Source: Methanomassiliicoccales archaeon (GTDB lineage Archaea > Thermoplasmatota > Thermoplasmata > RBG-16-68-12 > SOIM01). Taken from it: a stretch of DNA of 64,000 nucleotides. Location: positions 62,001-126,000 of the forward strand of contig SOIM01000012.1 of NCBI GenBank assembly GCA_004377185.1, in the 5' to 3' direction. Positions 26,385 through 35,907 of the stretch are shown here, piece by piece (position 1 is the stretch's first letter; each line of letters opens with the position of its first letter). The notes beneath the pieces are model-generated. The model saw only the letters and a list, made by a program, of their open reading frames with translations. It was not told where the DNA came from and ran no database searches. The position numbers were made by a program, and so were the translations under genes.

Positions 26385-27405
26385 GAAAGAAGAAAGAGGT
26401 GTGTTCGAAAAGCTCGATACGAAAAGAGAGTACATCAAGACCAAGAGGTTCAGGCCCGAGGAGAAGATGGAAAGGCCGCCTCACCAGGTCCTGCTTCCCA
26501 AGGGTTCCAGCCCTCAAGGCATAAGGCTCTCTCCTTACAAGGCGTTCTGCTGGGCCGTCATGGGCAGAGCAGTGCAGAGAAAGGCAAGAATCAGTCAAGA
26601 TCTGGAAGAGAACGTCATCAAAGCCCACATGAACATCCGGCCCGAGGAATACGTGGCGTACGTAAGGATGACCACACTCATCACGGCAATGGCTATGGTC
26701 ATGGTAGGACTCCTCATGTTCTTCCTTCTTCTTTGGCCTGCTTTTGGGCTGATGACGGGGCTGATATTGTTCATCTTACTTGTCGTTATGATACCAATAC
26801 TGGCCTTCGCCGGAATGATGGCGGCACCAGGAATAGGCAGAAAGAAAAGGGAACGAATGATCGATGCAAGAATAAGTGGCGCGATGAGCTTCATCTCGGC
26901 CATGGCTTCTGCAGAAGTCCCAGTTGACGTGATATTCAAGGAGCTTTCCAAGGAAGAGATATATGGCGAGGTCTCCGAGGAAGCGAAGTGGATAACTAGG
27001 GATACCGAGCTCCTCGGTATTGACATTCTCACCGCGATAAGAAAAGGCGCGCAAAGGTCCCCTTCCATGAAGTTCCAGGACTTCCTCCAGGGTGTCGTCA
27101 CGACCAGCCAGTCCGGAGGTCAGCTGAAGCCCTTCTTCCTGCTCAAGGCGGAGCAGTTCGAGAAGGAGAATAAACTCGAGATGAGGAAGAAGATGGAGTC
27201 GCTCGGCATGTTGGCTGAGAGCTTCATCACCGTTGTGGTTGCTTTTCCCCTTTTCCTGGTTGTCATCATGGCTATTATGGCTTTGATTAGCAAGTCAGGG
27301 TCAGGGTTCGTTGTACAACTTCTCTGGGTTGTGATCGGGCTTATGATCCCGATGTCCCAGGCCGGGTTCATATTCGTTATTTGGAACATGGAACAGGAGG
27401 CTTGA
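26377..27405 (+). CDS. TadC/FlaJ-like pilus membrane protein 1
   Basis: About 342 residues. A basic N-terminal cytoplasmic segment is followed by two adjacent membrane helices (MTTLITAMAMVMVGLLMFFLLLWP and LMTGLILFILLVVMIPILAFAGMM). The cytoplasmic T2SF-type domain (~residues 150-285) holds FISAMASAEVPVDVIFKEL and VVTTSQSGGQLKPFF, and two more helices end the protein. This is the platform protein that couples the ATPase to the pilus. Starts at 26368 (GTG), 26377 (TTG) and 26401 (GTG) are possible; 26377 has a suitably spaced GGAG. The ATPase 1 gene ends at 26384, so the genes overlap or abut. Confidence 0.85.
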   Translation: MARKEERGVFEKLDTKREYIKTKRFRPEEKMERPPHQVLLPKGSSPQGIRLSPYKAFCWAVMGRAVQRKARISQDLEENVIKAHMNIRPEEYVAYVRMTTLITAMAMVMVGLLMFFLLLWPAFGLMTGLILFILLVVMIPILAFAGMMAAPGIGRKKRERMIDARISGAMSFISAMASAEVPVDVIFKELSKEEIYGEVSEEAKWITRDTELLGIDILTAIRKGAQRSPSMKFQDFLQGVVTTSQSGGQLKPFFLLKAEQFEKENKLEMRKKMESLGMLAESFITVVVAFPLFLVVIMAIMALISKSGSGFVVQLLWVVIGLMIPMSQAGFIFVIWNMEQEA

Positions 27406-27407
27406 CG

Positions 27408-28436
27408 GTGGCAAAGATACCCAGCCTCGAGGAAGTTAGAGTCAAGATGTATGAGAAGCACGACTACACCAAGCTCATAGCTGGCATAGGTATTGCAATT
27501 GGTCTCGTCTTCTTGGTGATTGCGGTCCTGAACATGACGAATCAGGTGGATATGTCCTTCAAGGGTCTGGATAATCAAGACAGGAACGAGGACGGAGTGA
27601 TCGACGCCTTGGACATCAATCCTGGGTATGATATAGATGGAGATGGCGTTCCCGACCAGGGGGAGTCTCCCACACGTAGATTCCTGAACTTCTTGGTTTT
27701 CGCGATATTGGCTTTCATAGGTCCCATCGGTTTCTACAAGAACAAGAAGATGAGAGATATCAAAGCCATTGAAAGGAGGTTGCCAGACTTCCTCCGAGAT
27801 GTGGCTGAGGCGGGGAGATTCGGAATGACCCTGGCCGACGCTATAGTTGTTTCCTCCAGGGGCAGATATGGCAAATTGACACCGGAGATCGAGAAAATGG
27901 CCTCCCAGATTCAGTGGGGCGTGCCTGCCACAGAGGCCCTGAGACTGTTCACCGAGAGGGTGAAGACGCCTATGGTCGGCCGAATTGTGAGCATAATCAG
28001 AAAATCCAGTGACGCGGGAGGGAATGTCGCGGATGTTCTGAGCATGGTCTCCCACGATGCTAAAGAGAATCAGTTGACCGAGGATGAGAGAAAGATTGCC
28101 ATGAGCACGTACATTGCCGTTATTTACATCTCGTTTCTTGTTTTCCTTATCACAATATGGATTCTGAACGTTTCCTTCCTGCCCAAGATGAAGGAGACCT
28201 CCACGGTGATAGAAGCTGGTCAGGTGGGTGGCGAGGGCGAGTTTCAGAGTCCGCTGGCCGAGAACATCGATGTGTTGATCGCCGAAATACAGACCGCATT
28301 CTTCATATCAGCGATAATCCACGCGGTAGGTGATGGCCTTTTGGCGGGAGTGTTAGATAATGGGAAAATAGTCAACGGTTTACGGCACAGTTTCATTATG
28401 TTGATCATTGGTTTCTTGCTCCTACTCCTCGTATAG
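27408..28436 (+). CDS. TadC/FlaJ-like pilus membrane protein 2 with calcium-motif loop
   Basis: The 342-residue protein has one helix near residues 25-45, then a loop containing DRNEDGVIDALD and DIDGDGVPDQGE, which are two EF-hand/TSP3-type calcium motifs. A second helix follows, then a cytoplasmic T2SF domain (FLRDVAEAGRFGMTLADAI, KSSDAGGNVADVLS) and three C-terminal helices. The calcium-type loop is predicted to face outside, which is unusual for a platform protein. GTG at 27408 follows GGAGG by 7 nt. It is 2 bp after gene 1 and 10 bp before ATPase 2. Two platform proteins per operon resembles Tad and archaeal Epd systems. Confidence 0.87.
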   Translation: MAKIPSLEEVRVKMYEKHDYTKLIAGIGIAIGLVFLVIAVLNMTNQVDMSFKGLDNQDRNEDGVIDALDINPGYDIDGDGVPDQGESPTRRFLNFLVFAILAFIGPIGFYKNKKMRDIKAIERRLPDFLRDVAEAGRFGMTLADAIVVSSRGRYGKLTPEIEKMASQIQWGVPATEALRLFTERVKTPMVGRIVSIIRKSSDAGGNVADVLSMVSHDAKENQLTEDERKIAMSTYIAVIYISFLVFLITIWILNVSFLPKMKETSTVIEAGQVGGEGEFQSPLAENIDVLIAEIQTAFFISAIIHAVGDGLLAGVLDNGKIVNGLRHSFIMLIIGFLLLLLV

Positions 28437-28446
28437 GTGATGAGAT

Positions 28447-30240
28447 ATGGCGGAAGCATCTGCGAAGGAAATGCAGGCAGAAATTGAGACGCTTAAGAAG
28501 ACCGAGAAGGATGCCGCGGATAGACTGAAGAGACTGGACGAACAGCGGGATGAGACGGCAGCCTATCTGCAAGCGGTTAAGAAAAAGAAGAAGAGGAAGA
28601 TCTTCGACGCCCTCAATTCGATTAAGAAGGGGTATTTCTCCAAGCTTCTCGGGAAGAAAGGTATCAAGGTCCTTTCACCGAGAGTGAGTGGCATCAAAGA
28701 GGCAACGAAGGGGAGGGTGACAACCATCCCCAAGCTTGTCGCCAGGGACGTGACCGAGATTGAGATTCAACCGATAATTGATGGATATTCCTATGTGAGA
28801 ATCAAATACGACACACGAGCTAACGAGTACAACTATGAGGTGATTGAGCCGAAGCTGCTGGAAGAAGAGGTGGACATACTCGATGTTCTGAAAGAAGTCC
28901 TGGTCGAGTCTCTTGAGATGTTCGAAGAGGATACCCCAGAGTACATGGAAGGGTACCTGAGGAGGGCCGTGGATGGATTGTTGCGCGAACTGGACGTGTC
29001 TCTGCATCCTATCTCCAAGGAGAGGGTCATGTACTACATCCTCAGGGACTTCATCAGATACGGTCCTATAGATGCCACAATGAGTGACGTAAACGTGGAG
29101 GACATCTCGTGCGACGGTGTGGGTGTGCCACTGTACATCTATCACAGGAAGTACGGTTCGATCCCATCAAACTTGAAGTTTGAGAATGAGAGTGAACTGG
29201 ATTCCTTTGTGGTTTGGCTGGCCCAGAAATGCGGAAAGCACATCTCGGTGGCGCAGCCCATGCTGGATGCGACGGTGCCTGACGGCTCCAGACTTCAGGC
29301 CACTCTCGGTAAACATGTGACAAAAAGAGGGTCGTCGTTCACCATTCGAAGGTTCAGAGAGAATCCCTTCACTCCCCTGGACCTGCTCAAGTTCCGAACC
29401 ATGAGCGATGATATGATGGCCTATCTCTGGTTGGCAATCGAGAACGGACAGTCCATGCTCATCTGCGGTGGCACTGCCAGTGGCAAGACAACTACTCTCA
29501 ACGCCATTCTTCTCTTCATTCCTCCCCAGATGAAGATAGTGAGTATCGAAGACACCAGAGAGCTGAACCTTCCCCACGAGAACTGGGTGCCCACTATCAC
29601 CAGGGCTGGTTTTGGTGATGTAAATCCCGTGACCGGCAAGGCTCCCGGTGAAATCGATATGTTCGATTTGCTTGGGTCCGCTCTGAGACAGAGACCTCAG
29701 TATTTGATGGTGGGAGAGGTCCGAGGCCAGGAAGCATATGTGGTCTTCCAAGCTATGGCAACTGGAAAGAGCGCGTATACCACCTTCCACGCTGAGGACG
29801 TACAATCGATGGTCCATAGGATGGAGAATGACCCCATCAACCTTCCAAGGGCATTGGTTGCCGCTTTGGACATTGTCCTCATGCAGGCTCAGGTCAAAGT
29901 GGGGACCGAGATGACAAGGAGGGTGAAGTCGCTCACTGAGATCCTTGGTACCGACCCCGAATCAAATGAGCTGATTACGAACGCGGCCTACTCTTGGAAC
30001 CCTGCTGACGACACCTTCAACTACAGCGGGCACAGCTATGTGTACGAGAAGATCTCGACGGCAAGGAACTGGTCCCAAAAGAGAATGGAGCAGGAAGTGA
30101 AGAGAAGAATCGATATCTTCCGATACATGAAGAAGGCTGGAGTGGACAATTACAGAGAAGTTGCCAGGATCGTATCCGCCTACTACAAGGACCCGGAAAG
30201 GCTGATAAAGAAGGCCAGAGAAGAGCTGACGACGGTCTAG
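28447..30240 (+). CDS. type IV pilus/secretion ATPase 2 (GspE/TadA/FlaI family)
   Basis: The 597-residue ATPase begins with about 45 residues of coiled coil and then a lysine-rich stretch (KKKKKRK), both absent from ATPase 1. The core is complete: Walker A GGTASGKT, SIEDTRELNLPHENW, Walker B LMVGEVRGQE and His-box YTTFHAEDV. It is clearly paralogous to ATPase 1 and lies in the same operon. Two intact ATPases could mean opposite actions (extension and retraction), a hetero-hexamer, or two machines sharing platform proteins; the sequence does not decide. Confidence 0.93.
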   Translation: MAEASAKEMQAEIETLKKTEKDAADRLKRLDEQRDETAAYLQAVKKKKKRKIFDALNSIKKGYFSKLLGKKGIKVLSPRVSGIKEATKGRVTTIPKLVARDVTEIEIQPIIDGYSYVRIKYDTRANEYNYEVIEPKLLEEEVDILDVLKEVLVESLEMFEEDTPEYMEGYLRRAVDGLLRELDVSLHPISKERVMYYILRDFIRYGPIDATMSDVNVEDISCDGVGVPLYIYHRKYGSIPSNLKFENESELDSFVVWLAQKCGKHISVAQPMLDATVPDGSRLQATLGKHVTKRGSSFTIRRFRENPFTPLDLLKFRTMSDDMMAYLWLAIENGQSMLICGGTASGKTTTLNAILLFIPPQMKIVSIEDTRELNLPHENWVPTITRAGFGDVNPVTGKAPGEIDMFDLLGSALRQRPQYLMVGEVRGQEAYVVFQAMATGKSAYTTFHAEDVQSMVHRMENDPINLPRALVAALDIVLMQAQVKVGTEMTRRVKSLTEILGTDPESNELITNAAYSWNPADDTFNYSGHSYVYEKISTARNWSQKRMEQEVKRRIDIFRYMKKAGVDNYREVARIVSAYYKDPERLIKKAREELTTV

Positions 30241-30246
30241 TTCCAA

Positions 30247-33200
30247 TTACGTTTTTTCTTCTTCCTCTTCACCTGGCTTTTTCGCAACTTTCTTCGGTAC
30301 GACCGCAGGTCTCCCTTCCATTATTGGTTTCCTGATGACTTTCTTTGGTACGGGTCTTTCAACGGTCGGAAGCGTCTTCTTGGGTACTGGCTTGACGGCC
30401 GCGGGTGGTGCTGCGGCTGGAGGCATCCCTTCCCTTTTGGGCGGGGCGGCCTCCGGTACTCCCTCCTTGGCAGGCACTGCTTCCTTGGGCTTCTCCTCAG
30501 GTGGTTTGGCAGGAGGCCTCCGTGGCTCCTCCTCCTCGACCATGACCGTACCGCACTTGTGGCACACGGTTGCAGTCACTGAGTTTAGCGTTCCGCAGGA
30601 TGGACAGGGCCTGGACCCCATCTTTCTCATGTCCTCTTCCTGTTTCAACCACTGGTCGAAGGTCATGAAGGTGGGCTGGGTCTTCCACCAGGACTCGAAT
30701 TCCGCATCGGTCAGTGTCTTTCCGAGCTGTGATTCGGCTTCCGCCTTGAACTTCGTCCTGACCTCGTCATATTGCATCTTCATCTTCGCCTTGTAGTCCT
30801 CCATCTCGATTTCGCCAGTGGCGAACTCAACACCACACTCGGGGCACTTCTTGACCTTGAGAGGAATCCAGGCCTGACAGCTGCTGCATTTGGCGGTTTC
30901 CGTCTCGAACTCAACACCGCATTTCGGACAAGAGGGGCTGTCTTCAGGAATGAAAGCTCCGCACTCTCCGCACTCCACAAGTTTACCAAGTCCGAAGTAT
31001 CGTATGTAGGCCGTTATGGCGACCACAACTATGACGACTATGATAATGATGATGATTAGTAGCCAGACCCAGAAGGGCCATTCCGCTGTACAGGCCGGGG
31101 TCCCTATTTGTACTGCGGTTGGTTCGATGTTGCTCTCATTGGTAGTGGCTTTCAAAATGTAATCGAGCCCGCATTCCACTTCGGTCGGCATGTAGAAGGT
31201 CGTGGCGATCATTCCGATGTTGCTGCCAGAAGCGACTGAAACTGCGTATTGCTCCGATCCCACTGGAAAGTGGTCCATTGTTTCGAGCTGTAAGATAATC
31301 TCGACATTCGGTATGCCTTCAAGTGTCTCATCTTCTGTTACCCAACCTAGGACGTAGATTCCATCTCCGCCGTTGTAGACGGCATTGACAGCGGGAGAAG
31401 AAAGTGAAATCGATCCGAAGGGCGGTACGACTCTGAAATCGGTACAGTTCAGGTTATTGTCCTCATCTGACTCGTCAACGACGAGATCTGGGTCTATCAA
31501 AGCACACATCCAATACCAGCCTTGGATAAATACTGGTTGGGAGGTTATGCTCACATTCTTTGACTCTCCAGCTAGGAGAGTAACGTCCTGAATCTGTCCT
31601 GGATATGTTGCGTTGTCAAGGATGAGAAGTACAGTGAAATTGGCCGCGTCGCTCCCTCCGGTGTTCATGATTGAAACGATGACGCCAAATGTACTGCCAA
31701 CGGTCACGTTATTGCCTTGATTCACTAGTAGTTCGCCGACCTGCAGATCGGGCCGTGCCAAAACCTCTCTGATCACACTGACGAAGTTGTTGCTCCAATC
31801 GTAGTCAGTCTCATATATGGTCACATTAGAAGACAAGACCGTGATGTTGATGTAGTGGCTGCCGCCAGTCAAGGGAGTGTAGTTCAGGTATGCGTCCACG
31901 GCGCCTCCGACGGCGATTATGGGCAGTGAGATGATATCAGATCCGCCCTCGTCATCATCTAGTCTGACATCGACGTTGTAGGCCGTGTCCGTCCCAATGT
32001 TCCTGACCTTTACTATGACGGTGTTCACGACGTTCTCAACAGGCTTGATGACATGCACGTCAGCCACATCGATGTCGAGATCAGGCCAGCCAAAGACATC
32101 GAGTCGAGTAGTCAGCCGATTGTTGTCCTCATTCCGTTCAGGCTTAGTGTTGTTGAGATCCACGATGACCAGAATCTCTATATTCTGTCCAATTGATGTC
32201 GGAGTCCAATAGTCGACCGCAAGACCATAACCAGCCGCCGGAACGCTGATATTATCCCAGCCAATCAGCTGTGGACCGCGATACATGAAGACCTCCACGT
32301 CATCCGCGGCGATGTTGCCACTGTTGTAGATCGAAGCTTGGATGGAAAGCTCTATGTTCACGGGCTGGTCGTTACCCACAACGATAGGCCCAACGAAATC
32401 GATTGCCGCAACACTGAAGTCAGGTGTGAGCCCTGAGAACTGCAACTCGACAGTCATGTCCGAGTGGACCTTACCTGTCCAATTGCCCCTGGATTCCTGT
32501 GTATCTGGCCAGTAGACCGTGGTATCCACAGTGACATTGGCAGTTATTGCATACGTGGAATTCACCCATCCGCCGATGGGATATGCCTGCATTTCAAGGC
32601 TGAGAGCCCTGTGGACGAAGAGACCGCCTGCGAAATTATGAGGGGATCCCGCTTCGAGGTCCCATCCCAAAGTAACCACATTCAATGTTTCAAAGGTCAA
32701 GTTCGAAATTGCAGAAGAAGGCAGTATTGATCCTGTTCCATCCACCATTTGAACAGTGAGCCACCAGTAAACCCGAACTTTGGCGTTCTCGGTCACCACC
32801 GTTAGCCACCACTCGTCCGGCAAAGGAACACTTGTAAGCTCGACCAGTTGACTGCCACCGAACACAAATTGATTGAAGAGATTCGGGTCGTCAAGGAAAT
32901 CGGTCACATTCCTGATGTCGAAGTCCACGGTGTTCACATCACCGTCGTCGCTCAGCAGATGGAGGTCAGTGATTCCAATGAAGCTCGTATCCCATATGTA
33001 AGAGGTTGTCGTCGTCTCAATGTACAGTTCCGAACCATGAAGGTCCACACCTTTCAAAGATGCACTTTGACCTGTCGCATAAAGACTGCCATACAAACTG
33101 GATGATTCTATAACAACCTGGGCCGAGCTGTCAACATACAGCCCTCCCGTGCCGATTATGTCGAGTTCGATTGTTGAGTCTTTGGCAGTGAACTGAGCAT

Positions 33201-35742
33201 TGTCTGTTACATAGATGACCAAGGGATAGTTGAGGCTGGTGAGAGTAGCTCCGTCCAATGTAAGGGAACCAGTGCCCATGACTTTGATGCAGTATCTTCC
33301 TTCCGTGATATGGCTTTGGAAGAAACTGATGTGAGCGCCGATTATGGTGAGGTCCCCAGTGATATCGATATTGCCATCGAATACTGTGTCTGATTCTAGC
33401 GGAGGAGGAGAACCAGAGTAAGTCACAGCCATCTTGTCGTCGAATATTAGGATGTCCCTGCTTGCTTCATTGTCTCCCAGATTGCTTTCCTGCACCACAT
33501 TGTCTGGATCAACCCTCACTTTGAGGATGTAGATTCCGGGGTCGGAGGGAGTCCAGGACACATCAGCAGTAACAACTTCGGATTGGTTCGCGGGAAGGCC
33601 AGTGGAGTTCCCACTTGCCACGTACACATCATCTATCAAGAAATCGACTCTGTAGGCACCGGCATCAATGTATCCCAGATTGCGTACAGTGGCCTGTGGA
33701 CGAGCGGCTTGGTTCCTTCGGGTGCAAGGATCTCCGATTCCGATATCGTTCACTGTCACAGCCAGATTGGGAGCGTGGCCTACTGTCACGTTGGCGCAGG
33801 CCTGGTTGTTGTCATCGAACTTCTCAACAACATCGTTGTTATAGTCGACCCAAGCACAGACCCTATAATCTTGGGCCTTGTCGAAAGTGTGATAGACGTA
33901 AGTGTTGTTGGTTGAAGTCACATTGATATAGCCAAGGGGAGCCTCACCGCCCCCGATCTGTCCCAATATAGGATCTCCAATATAAACCCTCACTGAGTCT
34001 GGAGGGGCGATTTTGTTTCCGTCATTAGAGACCACGATGTCTATGCGGACGGGATTGCCGATAAAGACTGCTGGTGGGAAGGTGATGCCGCCAGATGTCA
34101 ACACATAATCAGGAAGCAAGGGAATGACATAGAACTGTCTTATCCTATCGTTGTTACCGTCCCCACCGGTCTCCGGATCCTCAACTATCCGGTTCTCGAA
34201 ATCCACAACTACGCGAATGCTGTGGTTACCACCTGTCAAGTTGATCGCTTTCACTTCATCTGGAGGGGTTGGAGTAACGTTGGACTGGCCCGCTCCGAGA
34301 AAGTCAATTACGGTTGGCGTATTGTTCAGTTGCTGCCCGTCGACAAAGAACCAAACGTAAATCTCATTGGCCCCACCGCCACCCTGATTCTCGATTGTTG
34401 CGTTGAAACTGATTGTTGCTGGCTCGGTAGAGGGATCCGGAGTCCACTGAATGTCGGTCACGATGAGGTCCGGCAAGGGAAGAATATCCGGGAAGTTTAG
34501 GGTCACTTGATGTGTACCGTCCTCCGGATCCATCGCTGGATAGGGATTGAACGAGAAAACGGCGACTGATTGATTACCCTCAGGAGAATCACCAGTTATC
34601 CTGTACGGTCCGTAGAACTCGGAGTTCGGTTCTGTCTGATTAACATTATAGTCGATGTGCTCGCTCGGAAGCGGAAGGAGAGCCTTGCCATCAGGTCCGG
34701 TCGTCTTCCAGTTCGCTGCACTCTTTCCAAGGTAGTTCAGTATGTGATTCGGAGGATTCAGGCCGCCTGAGTCTGGGAAGTTGCGTGCAGCACCGTCCTG
34801 AACGAGCTCTGGAGTCAGGGTAACCCCTTGTATGGGCACACCTGAGCTGTCCACGCAAAGGACGTCTGCCCATCTAAGCAAGTGTACAGTAGAGTTTGAA
34901 GCTGGGGGATCGGTCTGGATGGCAGCCACCCTGCCCGGCCCCACCGTCCCAGTGTCGATCGTCAAGTTGTATGCATAGACCTGGGCCGAGTCTCTCGCCC
35001 AAAGCACGTTATGGTTCCTCGTGCCGGCGTTATAGTCTATGGACAGGTATGAATCCACAAACCACACTCGGGAAGTGCCTGCTACGTTGAAATCATATAT
35101 GTAACCAAGAGTCAGGTTATTTCTATCGAAACCTGTGTTTTGCGTGAACATCGGGTCTATCGAGGTCCTGTAGAAGTGAGCTTCTCCATCGCTGAAGTAG
35201 AAGGTTGGTGCATCGTTGTACCTATCCTCTTCAGCTGAAGAGGAGGCAGTGGGAATGTCAATCAAACCTGTGACGTCCGAGTCCCACAATATGAGCGATC
35301 CAGTAACATTGATATGACCTGGAAACTGCAGTACTGCATTCTCCCCATAAAGCGTTCCTGCAACGTCTACAGTGAGAAGATAGTAGGGAGACAGCTGGTT
35401 GGTCTCAACAGTGATGTATGAATTAATCAGATTCAGAGAACCTCCGACACCGATTGTGATGCTCCATGGGTTATTGGCATCCTGGAGAAAGGTGATTCCC
35501 CCATCCTGAATGGTGAGGTTCCCAAATGGTCCTTGAATGATCAGATTCCCATCTAGTTTGAGATGACCAGGGACCGTCCAGTTAGTACTGATTACCCAGT
35601 TGCCTGTTGGCTGAATGGGCTCATCAGCCGCCAACGCGACCAGAGATGCACCTATCCCAATTGTCCCGGAAAAGACAAGTGTCCAAACGACAAAGACGCT
35701 CAAAACAGTCCTAGCCCTGCGCAACTCATTCGCTTTCCGCAT
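30247..35742 (-). CDS. giant CARDB surface protein with membrane anchor and cytoplasmic zinc-ribbon tail
   Basis: This 1831-residue protein has a signal peptide (RRARTVLSVFVVWTLVFSGTIG), then a right-handed beta-helix-like region and at least six CARDB-type beta-sandwich domains (motifs such as VTVNDIGIGDP, NLGDNEASRDI, DNNRLTTRLD). A single membrane helix (WVWLLIIIIIIVVIVVVAITAYI) lies near residue 1560. The ~250-residue cytoplasmic tail carries two zinc ribbons in tandem (CGECG...CPKCG and CSSCQ...CPECG). A ~70-residue helical segment, a third ribbon (CPSCG...CHKCG) and a Pro/Lys-rich end follow. The ATG at 35742 sits 8 nt after GGAGG and is preferred to 35760. It is convergent with the pilus operon, 6 bp apart. 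A large ectodomain joined to intracellular zinc ribbons suggests surface sensing or attachment; this is inference. Confidence 0.85.
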   Translation of the reverse strand: MRKANELRRARTVLSVFVVWTLVFSGTIGIGASLVALAADEPIQPTGNWVISTNWTVPGHLKLDGNLIIQGPFGNLTIQDGGITFLQDANNPWSITIGVGGSLNLINSYITVETNQLSPYYLLTVDVAGTLYGENAVLQFPGHINVTGSLILWDSDVTGLIDIPTASSSAEEDRYNDAPTFYFSDGEAHFYRTSIDPMFTQNTGFDRNNLTLGYIYDFNVAGTSRVWFVDSYLSIDYNAGTRNHNVLWARDSAQVYAYNLTIDTGTVGPGRVAAIQTDPPASNSTVHLLRWADVLCVDSSGVPIQGVTLTPELVQDGAARNFPDSGGLNPPNHILNYLGKSAANWKTTGPDGKALLPLPSEHIDYNVNQTEPNSEFYGPYRITGDSPEGNQSVAVFSFNPYPAMDPEDGTHQVTLNFPDILPLPDLIVTDIQWTPDPSTEPATISFNATIENQGGGGANEIYVWFFVDGQQLNNTPTVIDFLGAGQSNVTPTPPDEVKAINLTGGNHSIRVVVDFENRIVEDPETGGDGNNDRIRQFYVIPLLPDYVLTSGGITFPPAVFIGNPVRIDIVVSNDGNKIAPPDSVRVYIGDPILGQIGGGEAPLGYINVTSTNNTYVYHTFDKAQDYRVCAWVDYNNDVVEKFDDNNQACANVTVGHAPNLAVTVNDIGIGDPCTRRNQAARPQATVRNLGYIDAGAYRVDFLIDDVYVASGNSTGLPANQSEVVTADVSWTPSDPGIYILKVRVDPDNVVQESNLGDNEASRDILIFDDKMAVTYSGSPPPLESDTVFDGNIDITGDLTIIGAHISFFQSHITEGRYCIKVMGTGSLTLDGATLTSLNYPLVIYVTDNAQFTAKDSTIELDIIGTGGLYVDSSAQVVIESSSLYGSLYATGQSASLKGVDLHGSELYIETTTTSYIWDTSFIGITDLHLLSDDGDVNTVDFDIRNVTDFLDDPNLFNQFVFGGSQLVELTSVPLPDEWWLTVVTENAKVRVYWWLTVQMVDGTGSILPSSAISNLTFETLNVVTLGWDLEAGSPHNFAGGLFVHRALSLEMQAYPIGGWVNSTYAITANVTVDTTVYWPDTQESRGNWTGKVHSDMTVELQFSGLTPDFSVAAIDFVGPIVVGNDQPVNIELSIQASIYNSGNIAADDVEVFMYRGPQLIGWDNISVPAAGYGLAVDYWTPTSIGQNIEILVIVDLNNTKPERNEDNNRLTTRLDVFGWPDLDIDVADVHVIKPVENVVNTVIVKVRNIGTDTAYNVDVRLDDDEGGSDIISLPIIAVGGAVDAYLNYTPLTGGSHYINITVLSSNVTIYETDYDWSNNFVSVIREVLARPDLQVGELLVNQGNNVTVGSTFGVIVSIMNTGGSDAANFTVLLILDNATYPGQIQDVTLLAGESKNVSITSQPVFIQGWYWMCALIDPDLVVDESDEDNNLNCTDFRVVPPFGSISLSSPAVNAVYNGGDGIYVLGWVTEDETLEGIPNVEIILQLETMDHFPVGSEQYAVSVASGSNIGMIATTFYMPTEVECGLDYILKATTNESNIEPTAVQIGTPACTAEWPFWVWLLIIIIIIVVIVVVAITAYIRYFGLGKLVECGECGAFIPEDSPSCPKCGVEFETETAKCSSCQAWIPLKVKKCPECGVEFATGEIEMEDYKAKMKMQYDEVRTKFKAEAESQLGKTLTDAEFESWWKTQPTFMTFDQWLKQEEDMRKMGSRPCPSCGTLNSVTATVCHKCGTVMVEEEEPRRPPAKPPEEKPKEAVPAKEGVPEAAPPKREGMPPAAAPPAAVKPVPKKTLPTVERPVPKKVIRKPIMEGRPAVVPKKVAKKPGEEEEEKT

Positions 35743-35907
35743 AATCATTTCCTCCATCATGTTCCCGATGCTGGATTACCTATTGCACTATGCATTTCAT
35801 AAGGCTTATGCACGTGGAATTTACTTAAGCAACTATTCCTATAAATACCTATCCATAATGGTTCAGAATGGATTTCTTGAGGACCAAAAAGCACTAAACA
35901 AGACGTG

